Shown here piece after piece: positions 12,301 through 21,561 of a stretch of DNA of 64,000 nt. Origin of the DNA: Mesostigma viride. Lineage: Eukaryota; Streptophyta; Mesostigmatophyceae; Mesostigmatales; Mesostigmataceae. Location of the stretch: positions 1 through 64,000 of the forward strand of contig RPFO01000702.1 in the NCBI GenBank assembly GCA_009746045.1, written 5' to 3'. Made by a program: the position numbers and the translations under genes. The notes beneath the pieces are model-generated. The model saw only the letters and a list, made by a program, of their open reading frames with translations. It was not told the DNA's origin and ran no database searches. The first letter of the stretch is position 1. Each line of letters opens with the position of its first letter.

Positions 12301-13353
12301 TACCAATACAACATCAAACAACCTTTTATTAAGACCTGACCATTGCTGTATTTTAGCTAAAGAACTAAAAGAGTATTCATTTAAGAGTTGCATCTTACCT
12401 TGCAAGTCTTTTAAAAACTCTAATGTATTTATATTAGTATTATTTATTTTAATTAAAAGCGGCAAAGTATTAATAAATAAACCAACCATATTATTTATAT
12501 TCAACAAAGGAACTCCCCTTCCAGAGACAGTCACTCCTAAACTTAAATATTTATTATTTAAATATTTATACAAAATAAGTCCTATAGCTCCTTGAAAAAG
12601 AGTATTGATTGTTAGATTATACTTTCGAGCTACTTTTTGATATCTACCTAAATCATCTGAAGATATTTTTAACGAAAAGCTACCATATTCTAAAACATCT
12701 TTCTCACATATATTTGAAAAGAACTCAGTACTAGGCAAAAAATCTTTAAAATAGTATTTCCAAAATTTTTTTTCTTTAAGCAAATCTTGATATTTAAGAA
12801 ATTTAATATAATCTTTATATGAACTACTTTTAGGAAAATTATATTCCTGCTGATTGAGAATAGCTTGATAAACCTGAAAAACCTGATTGATAACGATAGC
12901 TGAGCTCCATCCATCTATCAGAATATGATGTCTACTCCAAATTAAATAATACTTATTATTTGCTAAATATACTATATATAACCTAAATAATGGTGGCTTG
13001 TTTAATTCAAACCCTTTAGTACGATCCTCTGACATTAAGCTAGAAAGTTTTTCTTTTATTTCATCCTTACTATTAAGCTGCCAATCATATTCTACAAAAA
13101 CTAAATTTAAGTCTTGCAGAATATACTGCAATGGTTCCTCTAAATCTTCCCAAATTATTCCTGTCCTTAAAACTGGATGATTTCTTATAACTTCCTGCCA
13201 CGCTTTCTTAAAATTAGATATTAGCAAATCTCCTTCTATCTCGAAAATACTTTGCACTACATAAACATCTGATTTCTCATAATAAAGCTTTTGAAATAAC
13301 ATACCCGATTGTATCGGGGAAAGTGGATAAATATCTTCTAACTTTTTTACCAT
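6289..13353 (-). CDS. NRPS C, main part (C-A-T-E-C-A')
   Basis: Third NRPS of the assembly line, 2354 residues before the frameshift. Domains: C (HHILIDGWS near residue 150, YPLSPIQ start, DCL type, as expected after the E domain that ends NRPS B), A5 (TSGSTG near 616), T (GGDS near 1041), E (HHLSVDG near 1237), second DCL C domain (active site DHLLMDGW near 1721: first His replaced, catalytic second His kept), then the first part of A6. The A5 code is DIWHIGAISK, identical to A2 of NRPS A and not assignable by me. A6 joined with the following frame reads as serine. The start ATG at 13353 lies 3 bases after the stop of NRPS B, and its GAGG ribosome site lies in the end of that gene, so translation is probably coupled. 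Confidence 0.95.
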   Translation of the reverse strand: MVKKLEDIYPLSPIQSGMLFQKLYYEKSDVYVVQSIFEIEGDLLISNFKKAWQEVIRNHPVLRTGIIWEDLEEPLQYILQDLNLVFVEYDWQLNSKDEIKEKLSSLMSEDRTKGFELNKPPLFRLYIVYLANNKYYLIWSRHHILIDGWSSAIVINQVFQVYQAILNQQEYNFPKSSSYKDYIKFLKYQDLLKEKKFWKYYFKDFLPSTEFFSNICEKDVLEYGSFSLKISSDDLGRYQKVARKYNLTINTLFQGAIGLILYKYLNNKYLSLGVTVSGRGVPLLNINNMVGLFINTLPLLIKINNTNINTLEFLKDLQGKMQLLNEYSFSSLAKIQQWSGLNKRLFDVVLVFQNYPFSNDLSNLSEQLKIRYFAGLEKSEYPLTISVLVKEEVALDFHYQSKFFNNELIISMATYVKNILDYFADNIDKNLDFLLMSEEESDKVLIEWNATEREYPRDKTVVELFEEQVFKNPNNVAVVYGEESLTYKELNERSNQMAHYLRCLGVRAETLVGVSLDRSLELIIGILGILKAGGAYVPLDPEYPEERLQFMLEDTAAPVLITSIHLKGKYTSYKGSFVIIDDEKTEEELGQESKENLEKIINGDNLVYVIYTSGSTGQPKGVMNSHNGFMNRMYWTLDHYETSNRDSLLYIASMSFDISVWEVLHPLAAGAKLVIIKNHKDMDDIINTIEFNRISMVHFVPSLLSLFLETKGISRLKSLRCVITGGEKLYTEVRKKFKEIFSDTRLYLAYGPTEVSISVTHWECNNNEYKDITPIGCPISNTKIYILDENRCLVPVGAVGEIYIGGIGLARGYLNRPELTAERFIGNPFANEEDITKGENLRLYRTGDLGRYLSDGNIEFRGRIDDQVKIRGYRIELGEIESALNGCGVVQGSVVVARSMGVGADNRVGSDKRLIGYIVPSSTLRGKLVTQESFKSSTGEEIGILGGEGYIDIVREVKEEIGKRLPEYMVPAHIVFIEKLPLTLNGKVDKKGLPDPDVEMGLVHQYMGPRDEVEAKLCKIWAEVLGLERVGIHDNFFEIGGDSILSIRIVSKARNKGLKLNVKDIFQYLTVSGIRLVITDAAVENDMPINQRIVTGDVSLIPIQRWFFEQNHVNPNHSNQAFIMNCRYQLELDKLENALKSLLSHHDALRLRFILKDGVWTQTLISPEECIEYVQGICRYIDVQGMSELTRKSQEEIIEEIGQEVQSCLNITAGPMIQVRLLGCQGGQQKILLVIHHLSVDGVSWRIFFEDLEIAYAQVSRGEAVTLSYKTHSYQKWAEGLKAYATREEVKAEVKYWSQIGHIPALPRPKTEFELENKDKDQNYTQNRYTYEGVDSVEVELDHEMTRMLLQEVHQAYHTQINDVLLTALALTISEWTGEDNVYLDLEGHGREEIVGLDVSRTIGWFTTVFPIKLKIEGGGYREYIKTIKEQLRQIPNKGIGYGVLRYLGSEDIQSQLACTTPEIVFNYLGQWNSSEQTNGMFTFGDESIGSSVDLKNTRAHILEINSHVTHGQFRVVFGYSGNVYSGSVIKQLATCYIDHLKGIIEHCRGVEILEYTPSDMPLAHLSQSELDYCIKLLPKNIERIYRLSPMQEGLLFTALYRDSDEYLVQGLYELTGEIDTQILKEAWEAVVSHHPVLRTGFVYEHVSHPVQYVVKDVVLPWVEEDWSDLSETEQELRLGEVIQEDRRHRFDLTQVPLIRLRVMRCRKNKIYLLWTQDHLLMDGWCGPILHNQVMVAYEHIQKNSMVTLPYSRPYEEYIRWLETQDLEKAKEFWKGYLKGIEEKTQLDLGGSSVRDKGTFQETLNLVGEDYGYFETQLSVEDSEQLKRFAQSVGITVNTVLQGVWAFVLSRYVQQQDVVFGVTVSGRSIELSGIEEIVGLFINTLPLRVTLNLDLSIRKYLQSIQENMSSIIEHGYVSLADIQGQTELRGRHELFNTLIVFENYPVGEESANVGFEFKGVRGIEKTEYALTLMAEMEDRLSIQWNYQTQYVDIDQLKSLSQYLILVLTKIVNSHLDTEETIRLLPSLCEEESDKVLIEWNATEREYPRDKTVVELFEEQVFKNPNNVAVVYGEESLTYKELNERSNQMAHYLRCLGVRAETLVGVSLDRSLELIIGILGILKAGGAYVPLDPEYPEERLQFMLEDTAAPVLITSIHLKGKYTSYKGSFVIIDDEKTEEELGQESKENLEKIINGDNLVYVIYTSGSTGQPKGVMIEHKALYNRLIWMKKAYNIESSKDRILHKTSIGFDVSVWELLLPLIAGVIEVIAQPDIHKDPQLLQEDIHKYDISILHMVPSFLDSLLEVYDSYKLKSLRKVFASGEALSKAVVSKLYGMHKKIIILWNYIIYTVLQKQQ
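10230..12050. repeat. A-domain + T block duplicated at 21706-23526
   Basis: A complete A domain including its substrate-binding core, with the start of its T domain, is shared between NRPS C module 5 and NRPS A module 2 at a constant offset of 11476. Both encode the same specificity code. This differs from the other modules, where only the flanks of the core are shared. Confidence 0.9.
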
Positions 13354-13356
13354 AAC

Positions 13357-16300
13357 TTAAGCCTCTATGATCTGTTTTAGTAAAGTGACCTGATCAATAT
13401 CTACAAGATCTAAATCAATATTATTTAAATTAGTTTCTGTTGGAGGAGAAATTGTTATTTTTTTTAAATTTTCAAGAAAATCATATACTAATTTTTCCAT
13501 TGTATCTTTTAAATAGTGTTTTCTGCTGTACCCCCAATAGATTGTTAACCTACCGTTTATAATTGCTATATTTAGCTTTATCAAGGAATAAGATTGATTA
13601 TTATTGTCAATATTTAAGGCTACATCTTCATTACTCAAATGAAAATTATTACTCTTAGCGTAAGATTTATCCCACTGGCCCAAATAATTAAATATTAGGA
13701 TATTTTTATCTATCTCTGGAGAAAGATTTTGACTATTTGGAACAAGGTATCTTAAAACGCCATAACCAATACCCTTATTTGGTATATTTTTTAATATTTC
13801 TGTAATTTGATTAATAGATAAAGATATATTTTGTGGATTACTTAATTTTAAATTAATTGGAAATAAGGTAGTAAACCACCCAACCGTACGTGAAACATCA
13901 AGACCTATAGTATCTTCCCTACCATGAGCTTCTAAAAATAAACTTAGCTTATAGCTACCTTTCCAATCCCCAAAAGCTAAAACTAATGCGGTAAGCAATA
14001 AATTTTTAAACTCAGATTTATACATTGAAACCTTTTTTAATAAGTTAAGAGTCTCATTCTCATCTAATTCTTTATTTATAGTGTTCATGCCTGCTATACT
14101 TAAAACTCCAGAGTTTTTATCTACAGGCAGTAAAGAGAACTGATTAATGATATTCATCCAGTAAGCACGCTCTGTATTTAACATAGGAGATTGAGAATAC
14201 TCATACAAAGCATTAGACCATTGTTGATATGAATGTGTTTTAACTGGTAAGCTAAGATTTCTTTTAAATAATAAGTCATTATAGGCTGTATTAAGATCTT
14301 CTAAAATAATACTCCAAGAAATTGCATCCACAACTAAATGATGTATCACCCAAAAAAAATAGTTTCTTTTATTAAGTAGACAATTAAAGAAAACACCTTG
14401 AATTAAATCTCCATTTTCTATATTCAAGCTTTTCTGAGCGATAATAGCATGGTACTTTATTTCTTTAATGAGATCTAGATCTTCTTCTATATGGAGATCT
14501 ACAGTTTTCCATTTAACAGATCGATTAATATTATTTAAATATACTTGTTTCCAGGAGGAGTTGGTATTTTTAACAAAATGAACTTTTAAAATATCGTGAT
14601 AATCTACAATTATATCCAGTGCTTGTTGAAATATTTCAAAATCAATATCTTTATTTAATTCTAAAAAAACGGATAAATTAAAATGATTTAAATTAGTAAA
14701 ATTCCTTTCAAAAAACCAATGTTGAATCGGTAATAACTTTACACATCCTTCAATTCTCATATAAGGTGTTTTAATATGGAGAAAAATATTTGTGTTAACA
14801 ATCTGACTTAAATTAGCAACAGTAAGTCTATCAAATATATCCTTCACTTTAAAATAAAGTTTGTCAGCTCGTGCTTTGTGAGTAATTTGAATACTTAAAA
14901 TAGAGTCTCCACCGATTTCAAAGAAGTTATCATAGATACCTACACGCTCTAATCCTAAAACTTCCGCCCAAATCTTACACAACTTCGCTTCAACTTCATC
15001 CCTTGGACCCATATACTGATGTACTAAACCCATCTCCACATCCGGATCCGGTAACCCTTTTTTATCTACCTTCCCATTTGATGTCAATGGCAGCTTTTCT
15101 ATAAACACTATATGTGCCGGTACCATATACTCCGGTAACCGCTTCCCTATCTCCTCCTTCACTTCTCGTACAATATCTATATACCCTTCCCCACCTAAAA
15201 TACCTATCTCCTCTCCTGTACTACTTTTGAAACTCTCTTGTGTAACTAATTTCCCTCTCAAGGTTGAACTAGGTACTATATACCCAATTAACCGCTTGTC
15301 ACTTCCAACTCTATTGTCCGCTCCAACCCCCATACTACGTGCTACTACAACACTACCTTGAACAACCCCACATCCATTCAATGCACTCTCAATCTCCCCA
15401 AGCTCAATCCGATATCCTCGTATCTTTACCTGATCATCTATACGTCCTAAAAAAACTATACGTCCATCATTTAAATATCTCCCAATATCACCTGTCTTAT
15501 ATAATTTGCCTTTACCAAATGGATTATCCATAAACACTTGTTTTGTCTTTTCTGGATTATTTAAATATCCACAACCAACTCCATCTCCACTAACACATAT
15601 CTGACCAGACGCACCTATAGGCACAGTTCGATTCTCTTTATCCAATATGTATATATGTGTATTCTGTACAGGTCTACCTATTGGAACAACAGGAGTATCA
15701 AGGTCTTCTTTCCCTTTAATAACATAATGTGTCACATCATCAGAACATTCTGTAGGCCCATACGCATTCAATAAATTTATGTTTGGATAATGTCCTACTA
15801 TAGATAAAGCCAAATCTTTACTTAATGCTTCTCCTGTAGAAATAATCCACCTCAGTGATCTTAGAGATGGTTTATCTAATTCTATACTTGCACCGAGTAA
15901 CGAAGGAACCAGCTGAAGTATACTGATCTCATCTTGCTCTATTTGTCTCATAAGCAAAGATAAATCTTTTGAAATCTCATCCGAATAAATAATTATCCTC
16001 CCTCCAAGAATCAATGCAGTAAACATTTGCCAAATTGAAATATCAAAAGTCATTGGCGCAGTCTGTGCAATAAGGTCTTTATCCGTTATACCTAAGTCAT
16101 TAATTTTAGCTAACATATGGTTTAACATACCTTTATACTCTACAAGTACTCCTTTGGGTACTCCTGTTGAACCAGACGTATATATAACATATGCCATATC
16201 ATGACCTGTTAACTTAGGCAGAGATGTGTTGGCATATATTCTTTCTATTAGGATTACAATATTTTTTAATTCTAAATCGTTTAATTGAGATACTTTATAC

Positions 16301-19300
16301 TGATCAGTCCATATCCATCTTAATTGACTATCATCAATAATTTGCATTAGGCGTTCAGCTGGATACTGTGGATCTAGAGGTAAATATACACCTCCTGCCC
16401 TCATAATACCTAAAGCATTTATTAACCAATTTAAACATCTTTCCTGGTATAAACCAACAATACTTCCTTTTTCTAATCCTGCTTGAAGAAGTGATACCGC
16501 AACTGCATTAGAATGTTCTGCAAGTTCCTTATAAGTAAGACTTTCTTCTCCATATACCACTGCTACATTATTAGGATTTTTAAATACCTGCTCCTCAAAT
16601 AACTCTACAACCGTCTTATCTCTCGGATACTCCCTCTCCGTCGCATTCCACTCTATAAGAACCTTATCTGATTCCTCTTCACTCATTACCTCATACTCTA
16701 AAATCACTTTTTCTGGTTCAGATACTACTACTTCCAATACGCGACTAATCTGTAAAGCCATCCTCTTTACCGTCTCCTCAGTAAAAATATCTTTCAGATA
16801 GTTTATTCCTATATGCAATTTACCTTCTAACTCATACCCAAATACTGATAAATCAAACTTGGCTGTATGGTACTCACTCCCTATCCACTCTATACTTAAT
16901 TCTCCCAATTCTAAATCACTTTTATCTATATTCTGTAATACAAACATTACCTGAAATAACGGATTCCGATTTAGATTTCGTTGTACATTTAAATGATCTA
17001 CTAATTGCTCAAACGGCACATCCTGATGTTCATACGCACCTAACGTTTTCTCCTTTACTCTTCTCAAAAGCTTCCTAAAGTTCTCCCTTGGATCTATCTC
17101 CGTCCTTAAGGCTAACATATTCACAAAAAAACCTATTAATCCCTCAATCTCATGATAGTTCCGATTTGCAATTGGTGAGCCTATCACCAAATCCCTCTGC
17201 CCACTGTTCTTGTATAAAACTATGTTTAATACACTTAGTAACGTCATAAATAACGTTGCACCTTCAGATTCCCCTAACACCTTGATCTTTTTTAATAGTT
17301 CCCTAGAAATCTCTATCGTATAAACACCACCAGAATATGTTAACTCCTTTGGTCGTTCATAATCTATCGGTAAGTCAATCCCCTCCGGAGCACCTTTTAG
17401 CTGCTCCTTCCAATATGCTAATTGTGCTTCTAATCTCTCACCACGTAACCATTCCCGCTGCCAGATCGCATAATCTGCATACTGTATCTCTAGTGGATCC
17501 AGCCTAACCTGATCTCCCCTACAATAACTTTCATAAGCTTGTGTTAATTCTCTAAAAAAAATATCAAATGACCATCCATCCGAGATAATATGATGCATCA
17601 TAATCAACACTACATGTAGGTCTTTACTTTCTCGAATTACTCGAACTCTAAATAACCATTCCTTATCTAGTTCAAATCGATGCTCAGACTCCGCTTCAAT
17701 TGCTGCTTGAACATACTGCCTACAATTAATCTCAGAAATCTTTTCAATATCCTCAAACTCTATTTTGAAATCAGTTGCAGGTAAAATATCTTGATATCCT
17801 TCACTCTCGTATAACCCAATCCTTGTTCTTAGTACTTCATGTCGGTCTACCAAATATCTAATTGCTTTCTCAAATGCATCTCGATTAAAATTTCCTACTA
17901 GCTTAAATGCCATTGGAATATTATATATACTCTGGTTCGGAAATAATTGATCCAAAAACCATAACCGTTGTTGTGCATATGATAATGGAACTCTCTTAGA
18001 ACGTTCTTGTATACTTATACTTGGAACACTCAGATTCCCTTCAGCTCCAAATATAGTATAAATTCTTCTAACCCGCTCACTAAACTCAGCAATAGAGGGA
18101 TAAATAAATAATTCTTTTAATGCAATCTCTATCTTATACTCAGACCTTATTCGAGACACTACACGTGTTGCCAATAATGAATGTCCACCTATTTCAAAGA
18201 AGTTATCATAGATACCTACACGCTCTAATCCTAAAACTTCCGCCCAAATCTTACACAACTTCGCTTCAACTTCATCCCTTGGACCCATATACTGATGTAC
18301 TAAACCCATCTCCACATCCGGTAACCCTTTTTTATCTACCTTCCCATTTGATGTCAATGGCAGCTTTTCTATAAACACTATATGTGCCGGTACCATATAC
18401 TCCGGTAACCGCTTCCCTATCTCTTCCTTCACTTCTCGTACAATATCTATATACCCTTCCCCACCTAAAATACCTATCTCCTCTCCTGTACTACTCTTGA
18501 AACTCTCTTGTGTAACTAATTTCCCTCTCAAGGTTGAACTAGGTACTATATACCCAATTAACCGCTTGTCACTTCCAACTCTATTGTCCGCTCCAACCCC
18601 CATACTACGTGCTACTACAACACTACCTTGAACAACCCCACATCCATTCAATGCACTCTCAATCTCCCCAAGCTCAATCCGATATCCTCGTATCTTTACC
18701 TGATCATCTATACGTCCTCTAAACTCGATGTTCCCATCAGATAAATATCGTCCTAAATCTCCTGTCCGATATAACCTTAAATTCTCTCCTTTAGTTATAT
18801 CTTCTTCATTCGCAAATGGATTCCCTATAAATCGTTCCGCCGTTAACTCAGGACGATTCAAATACCCCCTCGCTAAACCAGCCCCCCCAATATATATCTC
18901 TCCTACCGCCCCCACCGGTACCGGACATCTATTCTCATCTAAAATATATATCTTCGTGTTCGATATAGGACAACCTATAGGAATAGAGAGTTGCTTGACA
19001 TTCTGAAGTTCTAATTTATCATGAGGTATTTCATTAACCTTATAGATACTACACCCTACTGTTATTTCTGTTGGCCCATAATGGTTAATATATAAGTGAG
19101 TTAATCCTAATAAGTTAGAAGAAAATTTTTCTCCACCTAAAATAATTATTAAACCGTTTATACTAGTGTACTGACTTAACTTAGTTTGCAATAATTGGTA
19201 GTGTGAAGGAGTCAATTTGATAACATCTACTTGATGTTTCAATAAGAACTGAAGTATTTCTTCCGTATCAAGAATATCATACGAATAAAGTAAACATAGC

Positions 19301-21561
19301 TGTTTACCTGATAATAAGCTTGGAAATAATAAAGTGTGCCCTAAATCATAATAAGGTACATTTAAATACCCAAATTTTTTATTTAAACTAAGCAACGAGT
19401 TGTTAATAAATAATGAGTAATTGATAATATTCGAATTTTCGATCATCACACCTTTAGGTTGTCCGGTAGAACCAGAAGTATAAATTACATATACAAGATT
19501 GTCGCCATTGATGATCTTCTCAAGATTCTCCTTAGATTCTTGACCTAGCTCTTCTTCTGTCTTTTCATCATCGATAATTACAAAACTCCCCTTGTAGCTT
19601 GTATATTTACCTTTTAGATGTATTGACGTAATTAATACCGGTGCAGCCGTATCCTCTAACATAAATTGTAACCGCTCCTCTGGATACTCCGGATCTAATG
19701 GTACATACGCCCCTCCAGCCTTCAAAATCCCCAATATTCCTATAATAAGCTCTAAAGAACGATCTAGACTAACTCCTACTAACGTCTCAGCCCTTACTCC
19801 AAGACAACGAAGATAGTGTGCCATCTGATTAGATCGCTCATTTAACTCCTTATAAGTAAGACTTTCTTCTCCATATACCACTGCTACATTATTAGGATTT
19901 TTAAATACCTGCTCCTCAAATAACTCTACAACCGTCTTATCTCTCGGATACTCCCTCTCCGTCGCATTCCACTCTATAAGAACCTTATCTGATTCCTCTT
20001 CACTCATTACCTCATACTCTAAAATCACTTTTTCTGGTTCAGATACTACTACTTCCAATACGCGACTAATCTGTAAAGCCATCCTCTTTACCGTCTCCTC
20101 AGTAAAAATATCTTTCAGATAGTTTATCTCTATAAATAAACTATTACCAGATTCATATGCAAAAATTGATAAATCAAATTTTACAACATGAGAGTTTATA
20201 TTTATACGCTTCACAGCAAGATCTTTTAAATCTAAATTGTTACGTCCAATATTTTCTAATACAAAACTTACCTGAAATAACGGATTCCGATTTAGATTTC
20301 GTTGTACATTTAAATGATCTACTAATTGCTCAAACGGCACATCCTGATGTTCATACGCACCTAACGTTTTCTCCTTTACTCTTCTCAAAAGCTTCCTAAA
20401 GTTCTCCCTTGGATCTATCTCCGTCCTTAAGGCTAACATATTCACAAAAAAACCTATTAATCCCTCAATCTCATGATAGTTCCGATTTGCAATTGGTGAG
20501 CCTATCACCAAATCCCTCTGCCCACTGTTCTTGTATAAAACTATGTTTAATACACTTAGTAACGTCATAAATAACGTTGCACCTTCAGATTCCCCTAACA
20601 CCTTGATCTTTTTTAATAGTTCCCTAGAAATCTCTATCGTATAAACACCACCAGAATATGTTAACTCCTTTGGTCGTTCATAATCTATCGGTAAGTCAAT
20701 CCCCTCCGGAGCACCTTTTAGCTGCTCCTTCCAATATGCTAATTGTGCTTCTAATCTCTCACCACGTAACCATTCCCGCTGCCAGATCGCATAATCTGCA
20801 TACTGTATCTCTAGTGGATCCAGCCTAACCTGATCTCCCCTACAATAACTTTCATAAGCTTGTGTTAATTCTCTAAAAAAAATATCAAATGACCATCCAT
20901 CCGAGATAATATGATGCATCATAATCAACACTACATGTAGGTCTTTACTTTCTCGAATTACTCGAACTCTAAATAACCATTCCTTATCTAGTTCAAATCG
21001 ATGCTCAGACTCCGCTTCAATTGCTGCTTGAACATACTGCCTACAATTAATCTCAGAAATCTTTTCAATATCCTCAAACTCTATTTTGAAATCAGTTGCA
21101 GGTAAAATATCTTGATATCCTTCACTCTCGTATAACCCAATCCTTGTTCTTAGTACTTCATGTCGGTCTACCAAATATCTAATTGCTTTCTCAAATGCAT
21201 CTCGATTAAAATTTCCTACTAGCTTAAATGCCATTGGAATATTATATATACTCTGGTTCGGAAATAATTGATCCAAAAACCATAACCGTTGTTGTGCATA
21301 TGATAATGGTGGATATTCTTCATGTGCTTTTAATATCTTATAAGGACTATAATCACTGTTATTAAGATTATTCTCTTTTAATATCCTTAATATCTCATCT
21401 CTGTTATCCTTAATATATGATTTAATACTTTTTATATTTTCAGTATTTTTAAGAAATTTTACTTTAATTGATTCATTATTAAACCAAATCTTAATATTTT
21501 TAAAATTCAACCAATAAATAAATAATATAACACTATTAAAATTCATATTCATACTCCTCAT
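13357..21561 (-). CDS. NRPS B (docking-C-A-T-C-A-T-E)
   Basis: Dimodular NRPS, 2734 residues. It starts with a TubC-like docking domain (about residues 5-60, ending DEILRILKEN). Then come a C domain (HHIISDGWS near 218, LCL), A3 (TSGSTG near 698), T (GGHS near 1127), C (near 1325, LCL), A4 (near 1795), T (GGDS near 2218) and an epimerisation domain (HHLVVDA near 2408). A3 code is DLTKIGHVGK, very close to the aspartate code DLTKVGHIGK. A4 code is DIWQITADDK, resembling the DIWELTADDK type I associate with diaminobutyrate, so a diamino acid such as 2,3-diaminopropionate is plausible. A4 differs from the other A domains over a longer stretch, from just after the first motif to just before GRIDDQVK. 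The start overlaps the end of NRPS A by up to 26 bases (alternative Met at residues 4 and 6). The E domain makes residue 4 D-configured. Confidence 0.97.
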   Translation of the reverse strand: MRSMNMNFNSVILFIYWLNFKNIKIWFNNESIKVKFLKNTENIKSIKSYIKDNRDEILRILKENNLNNSDYSPYKILKAHEEYPPLSYAQQRLWFLDQLFPNQSIYNIPMAFKLVGNFNRDAFEKAIRYLVDRHEVLRTRIGLYESEGYQDILPATDFKIEFEDIEKISEINCRQYVQAAIEAESEHRFELDKEWLFRVRVIRESKDLHVVLIMMHHIISDGWSFDIFFRELTQAYESYCRGDQVRLDPLEIQYADYAIWQREWLRGERLEAQLAYWKEQLKGAPEGIDLPIDYERPKELTYSGGVYTIEISRELLKKIKVLGESEGATLFMTLLSVLNIVLYKNSGQRDLVIGSPIANRNYHEIEGLIGFFVNMLALRTEIDPRENFRKLLRRVKEKTLGAYEHQDVPFEQLVDHLNVQRNLNRNPLFQVSFVLENIGRNNLDLKDLAVKRININSHVVKFDLSIFAYESGNSLFIEINYLKDIFTEETVKRMALQISRVLEVVVSEPEKVILEYEVMSEEESDKVLIEWNATEREYPRDKTVVELFEEQVFKNPNNVAVVYGEESLTYKELNERSNQMAHYLRCLGVRAETLVGVSLDRSLELIIGILGILKAGGAYVPLDPEYPEERLQFMLEDTAAPVLITSIHLKGKYTSYKGSFVIIDDEKTEEELGQESKENLEKIINGDNLVYVIYTSGSTGQPKGVMIENSNIINYSLFINNSLLSLNKKFGYLNVPYYDLGHTLLFPSLLSGKQLCLLYSYDILDTEEILQFLLKHQVDVIKLTPSHYQLLQTKLSQYTSINGLIIILGGEKFSSNLLGLTHLYINHYGPTEITVGCSIYKVNEIPHDKLELQNVKQLSIPIGCPISNTKIYILDENRCPVPVGAVGEIYIGGAGLARGYLNRPELTAERFIGNPFANEEDITKGENLRLYRTGDLGRYLSDGNIEFRGRIDDQVKIRGYRIELGEIESALNGCGVVQGSVVVARSMGVGADNRVGSDKRLIGYIVPSSTLRGKLVTQESFKSSTGEEIGILGGEGYIDIVREVKEEIGKRLPEYMVPAHIVFIEKLPLTSNGKVDKKGLPDVEMGLVHQYMGPRDEVEAKLCKIWAEVLGLERVGIYDNFFEIGGHSLLATRVVSRIRSEYKIEIALKELFIYPSIAEFSERVRRIYTIFGAEGNLSVPSISIQERSKRVPLSYAQQRLWFLDQLFPNQSIYNIPMAFKLVGNFNRDAFEKAIRYLVDRHEVLRTRIGLYESEGYQDILPATDFKIEFEDIEKISEINCRQYVQAAIEAESEHRFELDKEWLFRVRVIRESKDLHVVLIMMHHIISDGWSFDIFFRELTQAYESYCRGDQVRLDPLEIQYADYAIWQREWLRGERLEAQLAYWKEQLKGAPEGIDLPIDYERPKELTYSGGVYTIEISRELLKKIKVLGESEGATLFMTLLSVLNIVLYKNSGQRDLVIGSPIANRNYHEIEGLIGFFVNMLALRTEIDPRENFRKLLRRVKEKTLGAYEHQDVPFEQLVDHLNVQRNLNRNPLFQVMFVLQNIDKSDLELGELSIEWIGSEYHTAKFDLSVFGYELEGKLHIGINYLKDIFTEETVKRMALQISRVLEVVVSEPEKVILEYEVMSEEESDKVLIEWNATEREYPRDKTVVELFEEQVFKNPNNVAVVYGEESLTYKELAEHSNAVAVSLLQAGLEKGSIVGLYQERCLNWLINALGIMRAGGVYLPLDPQYPAERLMQIIDDSQLRWIWTDQYKVSQLNDLELKNIVILIERIYANTSLPKLTGHDMAYVIYTSGSTGVPKGVLVEYKGMLNHMLAKINDLGITDKDLIAQTAPMTFDISIWQMFTALILGGRIIIYSDEISKDLSLLMRQIEQDEISILQLVPSLLGASIELDKPSLRSLRWIISTGEALSKDLALSIVGHYPNINLLNAYGPTECSDDVTHYVIKGKEDLDTPVVPIGRPVQNTHIYILDKENRTVPIGASGQICVSGDGVGCGYLNNPEKTKQVFMDNPFGKGKLYKTGDIGRYLNDGRIVFLGRIDDQVKIRGYRIELGEIESALNGCGVVQGSVVVARSMGVGADNRVGSDKRLIGYIVPSSTLRGKLVTQESFKSSTGEEIGILGGEGYIDIVREVKEEIGKRLPEYMVPAHIVFIEKLPLTSNGKVDKKGLPDPDVEMGLVHQYMGPRDEVEAKLCKIWAEVLGLERVGIYDNFFEIGGDSILSIQITHKARADKLYFKVKDIFDRLTVANLSQIVNTNIFLHIKTPYMRIEGCVKLLPIQHWFFERNFTNLNHFNLSVFLELNKDIDFEIFQQALDIIVDYHDILKVHFVKNTNSSWKQVYLNNINRSVKWKTVDLHIEEDLDLIKEIKYHAIIAQKSLNIENGDLIQGVFFNCLLNKRNYFFWVIHHLVVDAISWSIILEDLNTAYNDLLFKRNLSLPVKTHSYQQWSNALYEYSQSPMLNTERAYWMNIINQFSLLPVDKNSGVLSIAGMNTINKELDENETLNLLKKVSMYKSEFKNLLLTALVLAFGDWKGSYKLSLFLEAHGREDTIGLDVSRTVGWFTTLFPINLKLSNPQNISLSINQITEILKNIPNKGIGYGVLRYLVPNSQNLSPEIDKNILIFNYLGQWDKSYAKSNNFHLSNEDVALNIDNNNQSYSLIKLNIAIINGRLTIYWGYSRKHYLKDTMEKLVYDFLENLKKITISPPTETNLNNIDLDLVDIDQVTLLKQIIEA

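Noticed and set aside
12690-12914. Minus-strand frame of 74 codons inside NRPS C
   Set aside because: Alternative-frame shadow within the first C domain of NRPS C.
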